DNA from: Dipylidium caninum
Lineage: Eukaryota > Platyhelminthes > Cestoda > Cyclophyllidea > Dipylidiidae
Direction of reading: 5' to 3'
DNA: 64,000 bases
Assembly: GCA_017562135.1 (NCBI GenBank)
Contig: QEYB01000999.1
Coordinates: 1 to 64,000, forward strand
The notes under the pieces are model-generated. The model was not told the origin of the DNA. It did no database searches and saw only the letters and a list, made by a program, of their open reading frames with translations. Of this stretch, positions 1-13,800 are shown piece by piece; the first letter of the stretch is position 1; each line of letters opens with the position of its first letter. The translations under genes and the position numbers were made by a program.

Positions 1-3000
1 TGCTCTTGCCCACAATTTGCACCCACATTTGTCTTTTCAAAAAAATGCCGACACTCTTATCAACTGTCTCCTCTCACAGACACCCTTTTCAAATCACACA
101 TTCGCTTTCTTCCATACTGCAACAAAGGCACCACCACCAACATCGCATAAGTTGGATAATCGAGCTGTGCCTACAATTCTTTTGCACACTCAGCAAACAT
201 CTCTATCTTCAGACAAGAGAGAGATTCCTTCATCACTGTCTCCTCACTTGCACCCTTCTTCAACTCAACAACTTACGTCTTTCTCCATACCTGCAACCAA
301 AGGATCACCCCTACATCGTCATACCTTGGAGAATTCGAGTGCCTCGCCAAGCATATGCTTGCCACACTCCGCACCCAAATTCTCTTTCTTTTCAGAACAA
401 ACTGCCGCACACTTCATTTCACTGTCTCCCTCACTCCCCTTCTTTTGATATCAAACACTTCCTCTTTATCTCAGTTACTTGCAAAAGGCACACCACAAAT
501 TCGCATACCTTTGGACGATCGAGTGCTCTCGCAAGACAAGCTTTGCAGCACACTCCACACGCCATAATATTATTCAAGACAAACTGCGCACACTTCCTTC
601 ACTGTGTCCCTCACTGCACCATTCTTCAGACTCAACACTTCGTCTTTCTCCATTACGCAATAAGGCACCACCCCAACATCGCTACCTGGAGAATTCAGTG
701 CCTTGCCAGACAATGCTTTGCCCACACTCCCATCCGCAACCGTACATTCTTCTCTTCAAGTCAACTGGACCGCCGCTCATCACTGTCTCCTCACTGCCAC
801 CTTCTTGCAACTCAACACTTCGTCTTTTCTCCAGCTACTGCAAACCAAAGGCAACCAAGTCACATCGCATTCAATACCTTGGAGTATTCGAGTTGCCTTG
901 CCAAGACAATGCTTTGCCCGCCTCTCTCACGCAAGAACTAACTGCCGCCTCTGCTAAGTCGCTGTCTCCCTCATGCCAGCTTCTTCACTCAACAATTCGT
1001 CTTTTTCTCCGTGCTGCAACAAAGGCACTGTCAATAGCATCACTTCGTGAATGCGAGTGCCTTGCCTCAAGACAATGCTTCCTCCGCGCACCGCCTCTCT
1101 CCATCTGCAAGACTGTCTGCTCATCACTCCCCTCACTCCACGCCTTCTTCAACTCACACTTCGTCTTTTTCTCCTTGCTAAAAAAGGCACCAGTCCAGAA
1201 TAGCGTAGAATGCGAGTGCCTTGCCAAGACAATGCCTTTGGTCCCGCACCGCCTCTCTCATCTGCAAGACTAACTGCCGCATTCGCTATCACTGTCTCGC
1301 CTCAGTCTTTTTTCACCGTGCTGCAAAAACGCACAGTCCAGCATAGACATACGCTTCGTGAAATGCGAGTGCTTGCTGAGACAATCTTTTGCCCACAACT
1401 CAGCACAACGCCTCTCTCATCTGATCGTCAAGACAAACTGCCGCACTGCCTCAATCGCCTCGCTCACTCCAACCCTTCTTCAACTCAAGCACTTTCGTCT
1501 TTTCTCCATAGTGCAAACCAAAGGCAACCAGTCCAGCATAGCACACCTTCGTGAATTCGAGTGCCTTGCCAAGACTAATGCTTTGCCCACACTCCGCCAC
1601 GCCTCTCTCATCTCCAACTGCCGCACATTCTGCCCGTCACTGTCTCCCTCATCCATCACTTCTTCAACTACAAACACTTCGTCTTGTCTCCGTGCTCAAA
1701 CAAAGGCACCAGTCCAGCATAGCATACCTTCGTGGAAATTCGAGTGCCTTGCAAGACAATGCTTTGCCCACACTCCGCATCGAACCTCCTCTCTTAATCT
1801 TTTAAGCAAGCTGACGCACACGTTCGCTTGCTCATGCACTGTCTCCCTCACTTTGCACCCTTCTTCATCAAGTCAACACACTTCGTCTTTTCTCCATACT
1901 GCAACAAAGGCACACCCAACATAGGCATACCTAGGAATGCGAGTGATTGCCGCTCAAGACAATGCTTTCCCACACTCCGCACCGAGAAATTCTATTATTC
2001 TCTTCTATCTGACAATATATTCAAAACTAGCCGCACACTCCATCCTTATCCTCTCTCCTTCACTGCACCCTTCTCACTTCACACTCAAACAAATTCGACT
2101 TTTCTCCATGACGTGCATCAAAGGCACCAAGTCCCGAACATCGCATACGTTGGAGAATTTGAGTGCCTTGCCAAGACAATGCTTTGCCCACAATCCGCAC
2201 CGCCTCATCTTCTTGTTCCTTTTTAAGAAAAACTGCCGCACACTTCCTCATCACGTGCTCCCTCACTGCACCCTTCTTCAACTGCAACACTTCGTCTTTT
2301 CTCCATACTCAACAAAGGCACACCACCCGAACATCGCATACCTTGGTGAATTCGAGTGCACTTGCCAGACAATGCTTTGCCCACACTCCGCCGCGCCTCT
2401 CTTATTCAAGACAAACTGCCGCACACTTCCTCATCACTCTCTCCTTCACCTGCACCCTTCTTCAACTCAACACTTTTTCGTCTTTTCCATACTGCATCAA
2501 AGGCATCACCCGAACATCGCATAGTTGGAGAAATTTGAGTGCCTTTGCCAAGACAATGCTTTGCCACAATCCGCACCTCATCTCTTCTTTTTAAGAAGAC
2601 TTGCCGCCACAGCTTCCCTATCACTGTCTCCCTCACTGCACCCTGCTTCAACTCAACAACTTCGTCTTTTCTCCATACCTGCAACAAAGGCACCACCCCA
2701 CATCGCATACCTTGGACACAAGAATTACCGAGTGCCTTGCCAAGACAATGCTTTGCCCAACACTCCGCACCGCGCTTCTATTTTTTAAGACCAAACTGCC
2801 GCACACTGCCGCACACTCCTTATCTCAACTGTCCTACCATCTGCACCCTTCTTCAACCACTCACTTCGACTTTTCTCCTGTTCTCCCTCCACACTCAACA
2901 CTTCGGCAAAAAAGCATAGTTTGGGAGATTGAGTGCTGCCTTGCCAAGCAATGCTTTGCACCACACTTCCTTTGATCACTGTCTCCCTCATTCAACACTT

Positions 3001-6000
3001 CGTCTTTTCTCATACGTGCCTGCAACAAAGGCAGCACGCCCAACATCGCATACTAGCAGTGCCTTGCCAAGACAATGCTTTTCCCACACTCCGCACCGTC
3101 TAATATTCAGACAAACTGCCGCACACTTCCTTATCACTGTCTCCCTCACTGCACCTTCTTCAACTCAACACTTCGTCTTTTCTCCATACTGCAAACAAAG
3201 GCATCCACACCGAACATCGCATACGTTGGAGAATTTGAGTGCCTTGCCAAGACAATGCTTTGCCCACAATCCGCACCCTTCTCTTCTTTTTAGAAAACTG
3301 CCGCACACTTCCTTATCACTGTCTCCCTCACTGCACCTTCTTCCAAGCTCAACACTTCGTCTTTTCTCCATACTGCAACAAAGGCAGCCACCCCAACATC
3401 GCATAATAGAGTGACTTGCCAAGACAATGCTTTGCCCACACTCCGCACCTAATCCTCTTATATTCAAGACAAAACTGCCGCACTTCCTTATCACTGTCTC
3501 CCTCACTCACCTCTTCAACTCAACACTTCGTCTTTTCTCCTACTGCATCAAAGGCACACCCAACATCGCCATTCGTTGGGCGAATTTGAGTGGCCTTGCC
3601 AAGACAATGCTTTGCCCACAATCGCACTCATCTCTTCTTTTTAAGAAAAACTGCGCGCACACTTCCTTATCACTGTCTCCGCTCACTGCACCCTTCTTCA
3701 ACTCAACACTTCGTCTTTTCTCCATACTGCAACAAAAGGCACCACCCCAACATCGCATTACGTTGGAGAATTTGAGTGCCTTGCCAAGACAATGCTTTGC
3801 CCACAATCCGCACCTCATCTCTTTTTTCAAAGCACAAAGCTGCCGCACACGTTCCTTATCAGCTGCTCTCGCCTTCACTGCACCCTTCTTCATCAACACT
3901 TGTTCTTTTTCTCCATACTGCCAAAGGCAGCCCCTCATCGCATACCTTGGAGATATACGAGTGCTCCAAGACAATGCTTTGCCCACACTGCACGCCTCTT
4001 ATATATTCAGAAAACTGCCGCACACTTCCTTATCACTCTCTCCTTCACTGCACCCTTTCTTCAATCAACACTTCGTCTTTTCTCCATACTGCATCAAAGG
4101 CATCACCCGAAACATCGCATACGTTGGAGAATTTGAGTGCCTTGCCAGACAATCTTTGCACCAATCCGCACCTCATCTCTCTTCTTTTTAAGAAAACTGC
4201 CGCACACTTCCTTATCACTGTCTCCCTCACTGCACCCTTCTTCAAGTCAACACTTCGTCTTTTCTCCATACTGCACACAAAGGCACCACCCCAACATCGC
4301 ATACCTTCGAGAATTCGAGTGCCTTGCCAAGATGCTTTGCCCACTCCGCACCATCTCTCTTTTAAGACAAACTGCCGCACACTTCCTCATCACTTCTCTC
4401 TCACTGCACCCTTCTTCAACTCAACACTTTCGTCTTTTCTCCATACGCAACAAAGGCAGCCCCAACATCGCATACCTAGAATGAGTTTGCCAAGACAATG
4501 CTTTGCCCCACACTCCGTCTATGAAAAACACACTCTCTCCTTCACTGCACCCTTCTTCAACTCAACACTTCGTCTTTTCTCCATACTGCATCAAAGGCAT
4601 CACCGAACATCGCATACGTTGGAGAATTTAGTGGGCCTTGCCAAGACAATGCTTTGCCCACAATCCGCACCTCCTCTTCTTTTTTAAGACAAACTGCCGC
4701 ACACTTCCTTATCACTGTCTCCCTCACTGCACCCTTCTTCAACTCAACACTTCGTCTTTTCTCCATACTGCAACAAAGGCACCACCCCAACATCGCATAC
4801 CTTCGGAGATTCGAGTGCCTTGCCAAGCACAATGCTTTGCCCACACCGCACCGCCTCTAATATCTTCAAGACAAACTGCCGCACACTTCCTTATCACTGT
4901 CTCCCTTCACTGCACCCTTCTTCAACTCAACACTTCGTCTTTTCTCCATACTGCATCAAAGGCATCACCCGAACATCGCATACGTTGGAGAATTTGAGTG
5001 CCTTGCCAAGACAATGCTTTTGCCACAATCCGCACCCATCTCTTCTTTTTAAGAAAAACTGCCCGCACACTTTCCTTATCACTGTCTCCCTCACTGCACC
5101 CTTCTTCAACTCAACACTTCGTCTTTCTCCATACTGCAACAAAGGCACACCCCAACATCGCATACTTGGAGAATTCGCGAGTGCATTGCCAAGACAATGC
5201 TTGCCCACACTCCGCACTATCTTCTTATTTCAAGACAAACTGCCGCACACTTCCTTATCACTGTCTCCCTCACTGCACCTTCTTCAACTCAACACTTCGT
5301 CTTTTCTCCTACTGCAACAAAGGCACCATTCCAGCATCGCATACCTTGGAATATACGAATGTGACTTGCCAAGACAATGCTTTGCCCACAATCCGCACCT
5401 CATTCTTCTATTTTCAGAAAACTGCCGCACACTTCTTATCACTGTCTCCCTCACTGCCACCTTCTTAACTCAACACTTCGTCTTTTCTCCATACTGCAAC
5501 AAAGGCACACCCCAACATCGCATACCTTGGAGAATTCGAGTGCCTTGCCAAGACAATGCTTTGCCCACACTCCGCACCGCCTCTCTCTCAAGACAAACTG
5601 CCGCACACTTCCTTATCACTGTCTCCTCACTGCACCCTTCTTCAACTCAACACTTCGTCTTTTCTCCATACTGCAAACAGGCACCACCCGAACATCGCAT
5701 ACCTTGGAGAATTTGAGTGCCTTGCCAAGACAATGCTTTGCCCACAATCCGCACCTCATCTCTCTTTTTAAGAAAAACTGCCGCACACTTCTTATCACTG
5801 TCTCCCTCACTGCACCCTTCTTCAACTCAAACTTCGTCTTTTCTCCATTACTGCAACAAAGGCACCACCCAACATCGCATACCTTGGATCTGAATTCGAG
5901 TTTGCCTTGCCAAGACAATGCTTTGCCCACAATCCGCACCACATCTCTTCTTTTCAAGACAAACTGCCGCACACTTCCTTATCACTGTCTCCTCACTGCA

Positions 6001-9000
6001 CCCTTCTTCAACTCAACACTTCGTCTTTTCTCCATACTGCAACAAAGGCACCACCCAACATCGCATACCTAGAATGGCGAGTGCCTTGCCAAGACAATGC
6101 TTTGCCCACACTCCGCACCGCCTCTAATATATTCAAGACTAACTGCCGCACACTCTCCTCATCACTGTCTCCCTCACTCCACCCTTCTTCAACTCAACAC
6201 TTCGTCTTTTCTCCGTACTGCATCAAAGGCACCACTCGCATACCTTCGTGAATGCGAGTGCCTTGCCAAGACAATGCTTTGCCCACACTCCGCACCGCCT
6301 CAAAGACTAAACTGCCGCACACTTCCTTCATCACTGTCTCCCTCACTCCACCCTTCTTCAACTCAACACTTCGTCTTTTCTCCATACTGCAACAAAGGCA
6401 CCACCCCACATCGCATACCTTGGAGAATTTGCGAGTGCCTTGCCAAGACAATGCTTTGCCCACACTCCGCACCGCCATCTCTCTCAAGACTAACTGCCGC
6501 ACACTTCCTTATCACTGTCCTCCCTCACTCCACCCTTCTTCAACTCAACACTTCGTCTTTTCTCCGTACTGCAACAAAGGCACCAGTCCCCAACATCGCA
6601 TACCTTCGTGAAATTGCGAGTGCCTTGCCAAGACAATGCTTTGCCCACACTCCGCACCGCCTCTCTCATCTTCAAGACAAACTGCCGCACACTCTCCTCA
6701 TCACTGTCTCCCTCACTGCACCCTTCTTCAACTCAACACTTCGTCTTTTCTCCATGCTGCAACAAAGGCACCAGTCCAGCCATAGCATACCTTTGCGAGT
6801 GCCTTGCCAAGACAATGCTTGCCCACACTCCGCACCGCTCTCTCATCTTTTTAAGACAAACTGCCGCACACTTCATCACTGTCTCCCTCACTGCCACCCT
6901 TCTTCAACTCAACACTTCGTCTTTTCTCCGTACTCAAACAAAGGCACCAGCATAGCATACCTTCGTGAATGCGAGTGCCTTGCCAAGACAATGCTTTGCC
7001 CACACTCCGCACCGCCTCTCTTCTGCGCAAGAAAAACTGCGCACTCTGCCTCATCACTGTCTCCCTCACTGCACCCTTCTTCAACTCAACACTTCGTCTT
7101 TTCTCCAACTGCACAAAGCACCATCCAGCATGCATACCTTGTGAATGCGAGTGCCTTGCCAAGACAATGCTTTGCCCACACTCCGCACCGCCTCTCTTTC
7201 AAGACAAACTGCCGCACTCTTCCTCATCACTGTCTCCCTCACTGCACCCTTCTTCAACTCAACACTTCGTCTTTTCTCCGTACTGCAACAAAGGCACCCC
7301 CAGCATAGCATACCTTCGTGGAATGCGAGTGCCTTGCCAAGACAATGCTTTGCCCACACTCCGCACCGCCTCTCTTCTGCAAGACTAACTGCCGCACTCT
7401 GCCTTATCACTGTCTCCCTCACTGCACCCTTCTTCAACTCAACACTTCGTCTTTTCTCCGTGCTGCAACAAAGGCACCACCAGCATCGCATACCTTCGGA
7501 GAATTTGCGAGTGCCTTGCCAAGACAATGCTTTGCCCACAATCCGCACCGCCTCTCTCATCTGCAAGACTAACTGCCGCACTTCCTCATCACTGTCTCCC
7601 TCACTGCCACCCTTCTTCAACTCAACACTTCGTCTTTTCTCCGTGCTGCAACAAAGGCACCACCCAATATCGCATACCTTGGAGAATTCGAGTGCCTTGC
7701 CAAGACAATGCTTTGCCCACACTCCGCACCGCCTCTCTCATCTTAAGACTAAACTGCCGCACTCTCCTCATCACTGTCTCCCTCACTCCACCCTTCTTCA
7801 ACTCAACACTTCGTCTTTTCTCCATACTGCAACAAAGGCACCAGTCCAACATAGCATACCTTCGTGAATGCGAGTGCCTTGCCAAGACAATGCTTTGCCC
7901 ACACTCCGCACCGCCTCTCTCATCTGCAAGACTAACTGCCGCACAATCTGCCTCATCACTGTCTCCCTTCACTGCACCCCTTCTTCAACTCAACACTTCG
8001 TCTTTTCTCCGTGCTGCAACAAAGGCACCAGTCCAGCATAGCATACCTTCGTGAATGCGAGTGCCTTGCCAAGACAATGCTTTGCCCACACTCCGCACCG
8101 CCTCTCTCATCTTCAAGACTAACTGCCGCACTCTGCCTCATCACTGTCTCCCTCACTCCACCCTTCTTCAACTCAACACTTCGTCTTATCTCCATACTGC
8201 AACTAATTCACCAGTCCAGCATAGCATACCTTCGTGAATGCGAGTGCCTTGCCAAGACAATGCTTTGCCCACACTCCGCACCGCCTCTCTCATCTTCAAG
8301 ACTAACTGCCGCACACTGCCTCATCACTGTCTCCCTCACTCCACCCTTCTTCAACTCAACACTTCGTCTTTTCTCCGTGCTGCAACAAAGGCACCAGTCC
8401 AGCATAGCATACCTTCGTGAATGCGAGTGCCTTGCCAAGACAATGCTTTTGCCCACAACTCCGCACCTCCTCTCTCATCTTCAAGACTAACTGCCGCACT
8501 CTTCCTTATCACTGTCTCCCTCACTGCACCCTTCTTCAACTCAACACTTCGTCTTTTCTCCCTGCAACAAAGGCAGCATCGCATACCTTCGTGAATTGCG
8601 AGTGCCTTGCCAAGACAATGCTTTGCCCACAATCCGCACCGCCTCTCTCATCTGCAAGACAAACTGCCGCACACTTCCTCATCACTGTCTCCCTCACTGC
8701 ACCCTTCTTCAACTCAACACTTCGTCTTTTCTCCATGCTGCAACAAAGGCACCAGTCCAACATAGCATACCTTCGTGAATGCGAGTGCCTTGCCAAGACA
8801 ATGCTTTGCCCACACTCCGCACCGCCTCTCTATCTGACTAACTGCCGCACTTCCTTATCACTGTCTCCCTCACTCCACCCTTCTTCAACTCAACACTTCG
8901 TCTTTTCTCCGTGCTGCAACAAAGGCACCAGTCCAGCATAGCATACCTTCGTGAATGCGAGTGCCTTGCCAAGACAATGCTTTGCCCACACTCCGCACCG

Positions 9001-12000
9001 CTTCTCTCATCTTCAAAACCAACTGCCGCAATCAGCCTCATCACTGACTCCCTCACTCCACCCATCTTCAACTCAACACTTCGTTTTGTCTCCATACTGC
9101 AAATAATTAACAAGTCCAGCATAGCATACCTTCGTGAATGCGAGTGCCTTGCCAAGACAATGCTTTGCCCACACTCCGCACCGCCTCTCTCATCTTCAAG
9201 ACTAACTGCCGCACTCTGCCTCATCACTCTCTCTCTCACTCCACCCTTCTTCAACTCAACACTTCGTCTTTTCTCCATACTGCAAACAAAGGCACCACCA
9301 ACATCGCATACCTTGGAGAATTTGAGTGCCTTGCCAAGACAATGCTTTGCCCACAATCCGCACCTCATCTCATTCTTTTTAAGAAAACTAACTGCCGCAC
9401 ACTTCCTTATCACTGTCTCCCTCACTCCACCCTTCTTCAACTCAACACTTCGTCTTTTCTCCATACTGCAACAAAGGCAGCATACCTTCGTGAATGCGAG
9501 TGCCTTGCCAAGACAATGCTTTGCCCACACTCCGCACCGCCTCTCTATCTGCAAGACAACTGCCGCACATGCCTTATCACTGTCTCCCTCACTCCACCCT
9601 TCTTCAACTCAACACTTCGTCTTTTCTCCATGCTGCAACAAAGGCACCAGTTAGCATACCTTCGTGAATGCGAGTGCCTTGCCAAAGACAATGCTTTGCC
9701 CACACTCCGCACCGCCTCTCTCATCTGCAAGACTAACTGCCGCACTCTGCCTCATCACTGTCTCCCTCACTCCACCCTTCTTCAACTCAACACTTCGTCT
9801 TTTAAACAAAGGCACCAGTCCAGCATAGCATACCTTCGTGAATGCGAGTGCCTTGCCAAGACAATGCTTTGCCCACACTCCGCACCGCCTCTCTCATCTG
9901 CAAGACTAACTGCCGCACTCTGCCTCATCACTGTCTCCCTCACTCCACCCTTCTTCAACTCAACACTTCGTCTTTTCTCCGTGCTGCAAACAAAGGCACT
10001 CCAGCATAGCATACCTTCGTGAATGCGAGTGCCTTGCCAAGACAATGCTTTGCCCACACTCCGCACCGCCTCTCTCATCTGCAAGAAAACTGCCGCACTC
10101 TGCCTCATCACTGTCTCCCTCACTCCACCCTTCTTCAACTCAACACTTCGTCTTTTCTCCGTGCAACAAAGGCACCAGTCCAGCATAGCATACCTTCGTG
10201 AATGCGAGTGCCTTGCCAAGACAATGCTTTGCCCACACTCCGCACCGCCTCTCTTCTGCAAGACTAACTGCCGCATGCCTCATCACTGTCTCCCTCACTC
10301 CACCCTTCTTCAACTCAACACTTCGTCTTTTCTCCAACTGCAACAAAGGCACCCCCCAACATCGCATACCTAGAATGCGAGTGCCTTGCCAAGACAATGC
10401 TTTGCCCACACTCCGCACCGCCTCTCTCATCTGCAAGACAAACTGCCGCACTCTGCCTTATCACTGTCTCCCTCACTCACCCTTCTTCAACTCAACACTT
10501 CGTCTTTTCTCCGTGCTGCAACAAAGGCATCCAGCATAGCATAGTGAATGAGTGCCTTGCCAAGACAATGCTTTGCCCACACGCACCGCCTCTCTCATCT
10601 TCAAGACTAACTGCCGCACATCACTGTCTCCCTCACTCCACCCTTCTTCAACTCAACACTTCGTCTTTTCTCCGTGCTGCAACAAAGGCACCAGTCCAGC
10701 ATAGCATACCTTCGTGAATGCGAGTGCCTTGCCAAGACAATGCTTTGCCCACAATCCGCACCGCCTCTCTCATCTTCAAGACTAACTGCCGCACACTGCC
10801 TCATCACTGTCTCCCTCACTCCACCCTTCTTCAACTCAACACTTCGTCTTTTCTCCATACTGCAACAAAGGCACCAGTCCAGCATAGCATACCTTGGAGA
10901 ATGCGAGTGCCTTGCCAAGACAATGCTTTGCCCACTCTCCGCACCGCCTCTCTCATCTTCAAGACAAACTGCCTTCGCTGTCTCCCTCACTGCACCCTTC
11001 TTCAACTCAACACTTCGTCTTTTCTCCATGCTCAAAAAGGCACCAGTCCAGCATAGCATACTTTTCGCGAGTGCCTTGCCAAGACAAATGCTTTGCCCAC
11101 ACTCCGCACACGCTTCCTCATCACTGTCTCCCTCACTCCACCCTTCTTCAACTCAACACTTCGTCTTTTCTCCGTGCTGCAACAAAGGCACTAGCATACC
11201 TTGCGAGTGCCTTGCCAAGACAATGCTTTGCCCACAATCCGCACCGCCTCTCTTCTCAAGACTAACTGCCGCACTCTGCCTTATCACTGTCTCCTCACTC
11301 CACCCTTCTTCAACTCAACACTTCGTCTTTTCTCCATACTGCAAACAAAGGCACCACCAACATCGCATACCTTGGAGAATGCGAGTGCCTTGCCAAGACA
11401 ATGCTTTGCCCACACTCCGCACCGCCTCTCTCATTTCAAGACTAACTGCCGCACTCTTCCTTATCACTGTCTCCCTTCACTGCACCCTTCTTCAACTCAA
11501 CACTTCGTCTTTTCTCCATACTGCAACAAAGGCATCACCCAACATAGCATACGTGAGATGAGTGCCTTGCCAAGACATGCTTTGCCCACAATCCGCACCG
11601 CTCTCTTCTTCAAGAAAAAACTGCCACATCACTGTCTCCCTCACTGCACCCTTCTTCAACTCAACACTTCGTCTTTTCTCCATACTGCAACAAAGGCACC
11701 ACCCAGCCATCGCATACCCACGTGAATGCGAGTGCCTTGCCAAGACAATGCTTTGCCCACACTCCGCACCACTGACAAACTGCCGCGCCTCTCACTCTCT
11801 CCTCACTGCACCCTTCTTCAACTCAAACACTTCGTCTTTTCTCCATACTGCAACAAAGGCACCAATCCCCAACATCGCATACCTCACGAGTGCCTTGCCA
11901 GACAATGCGTTGCCACATCCGCTCTCCTGCAAGAAAACTGCCGCACCTTTATCCTGTCTCCCCTCACTCACCTTCTTCAACTCAACACTTCGTCTTTTCT

Positions 12001-13800
12001 TACTGCTTAACAAAGCACCCAGTCCAGCATCGCATACCTTCGTGAATGCGAGTGCCTTGCCAAGACAAATGCTTTGCCCACACTCCGCACCGCCTCTCTT
12101 CAAGACAACTGCCGCACTCTGCCTCATCACTGTCTCCCTCACTCCACCCTTCTTCAACTCAACACTTCTCTTTTCTCTGCGCAACAAAAGGCAACCATCA
12201 GCATAGCATACCTTCGTGAATTGCGAGTGCCTTGCCAAGACAATGCTTTGCCCACATCCGCACCGCTCTCTCATCTGCAAGAATAACTCTCCGTCAACAC
12301 TTTGCCTAAACTGTCTCCCTCACTGCCACCCTTCTTCAACTCAACACTTTCGTCTTTTCTCCTCAAGACAATCAGTGCTGCAACAAAGGCAGCACCCAGT
12401 CCAAGCAGCATAACAGTCTTCGTGAATGCGAGTGCCTTGCAAGACAATGCTTTGCCCACACTCCGCACCTCTCTCATCTGCAAGATTAACTGCCGCATTC
12501 CCTATCGCTGTCTCCCTCACTCCACCCTTCTTCAACTCAACAATTCGTCTTTTCTCCCTGCAACAAGGCACACAGTCCAAGCATCGCATACCTTTCGTGA
12601 ATTGCGAGTGCCTTGCCAAGACAATGCTTTGCCCACTCCCGCACCGCCTCTCTCATCTTTTCAAGACTAAACTGCCGCACTTCCAATCCACTGTCTCCCT
12701 CACTCCACCCTTCTTCAACTCAACACTTCGTCTTTTCTCCATGCTGCAACAAAATGGCACCAGTCCATCGCATACCTTCGTGAATGCGAGTGCCTTGCCA
12801 AGACAATGCTTTGCCCACTCTCCGCACCGCCTCTCTTCTGCAGACTCAAACTGCCGCACACTCCTGCCTATCACTGTCTCCCTCACTGCACCCTTCTTCA
12901 ACTCAACACTTCGTCTTTTCTCGCTGCAAACAAAGGCACCACCAGCATCGCATACCTTCGTGAATTCGAGTGCCTTGCCAAGACAATGCTTTGCCCACAA
13001 TCCGCACCGCCTCTCTTTTTCATAACTGCAAGAATAATACTCACGCTCCGCTGCCTAATCGCTGTCTCCCTCACTCCACCCTTCTTCAACTCAACACTTC
13101 GTCTTTTATCAGTGCTGCAACAAAGGCACCAGTCCAGCATAACATACCCACGTGAATGCGAGTGCCTTGCCAAGACAATGCTTTGCCCACTCTCCGCACC
13201 GCGTCTCTCATCTGCAAGAATAACTACCTCACGCTGCCTAATCGCTGTCTCCCTCACTCCACCCTTCTTCAACTCAACACTTCGTCTTTTCTTAGTGCTT
13301 AAACAAATGCACCAGTCGAGCATAGCATACCTTCGTGAATGCGAGTGCCTTGCCAAGACAATGCTTTGCCCACTCTCCGCACCGCCTCTCTCATCTGCAG
13401 GACTAACTGCCTCACTTTGATTAATCGCTGGCTCCCTTACTCCACCCTTCTTCAACTCAACAGTTCGTCTTTTCTCCGTGCTCCAACAAAGGCACCAGTC
13501 CAGCATAGCATACCATCGTGAATGCGAGTGCCTTGCCAAGACAATGTCTTGGACACACTCCGCACCGCCTCTCTCATCTGCAAGACTAACTGCCGCAATC
13601 TGCCTCATCACTGTCTCCCTCACTCCACCCTTCTTCAACTCAACACTTCGTCTCTTCGCCGTGCTCAAACAAAGGCACACAGTCCCAGCATAGCACACAT
13701 TCGTGAATGCGAGTGCCTTGCCAAACAATGCTTGACCACAACTCCGCCACCGCCTCTCTCATTCTGCCAAGCAAACTGCCGAAATATTCCTCATCACTCT
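1..13800. repeat. Satellite 1: tandem array of a 183-bp unit, about 75 copies
   Basis: About 75 head-to-tail copies, with the left end running off the window. Clean neighbouring copies are exactly 183 bp apart (for example the same codon at 8055 and 8238). Each unit carries two strongly conserved blocks. One begins GAGTGCCTTGCCAAGACAAT and runs on to TTTGCCCACA. The other starts CACTGTCTCCCTCACT and ends near CTTCGTCTTTTCTCC. The segments between them are variable and define subtypes. Copies left of about 2 kb are heavily broken by indels, and copies at 7-13 kb are the most uniform. The many short ORFs here are by-products of a unit length divisible by three, not genes. No transposase, RNA gene or CRISPR-like spacer structure is present. 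Interstitial or heterochromatic satellite DNA is the best reading. Confidence 0.97.
2100..6150. repeat. Dimeric higher-order region within satellite 1 (alternating subtypes)
   Basis: Two monomer types tend to alternate here, giving a period of about 365 bp. Type A has ...CATACGTTGGAGAATTTGAG..., then CCACAATCCGCACC and a TTTTTAAGAAAA stretch. Type B has ...CATACCTTGGAGAATTCGAG..., then CCACACTCCGCACC and TTCAAGACAAACTGCC. The bases before the junction also differ: CATCAAAGGCATCACCCGAAC in type A against CAACAAAGGCACCACCCCAAC in type B. The alternation is visible by eye at about 2.1-2.8 kb, 3.2-4.3 kb and 4.6-5.9 kb, with interruptions. To the right, from about 6.2 kb, a third subtype (CAGTCCAGCATAGCATACC, then TTCGTGAATGCGAG) becomes dominant and monomeric. 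Confidence 0.7.

Noticed and set aside
6960..13700. CENP-B box in satellite 1 (CTTCGTGAATGCGAGT)
   Set aside because: It shares TTCG but lacks the required A and CGGG positions of the nTTCGnnnnAnnCGGGn consensus.
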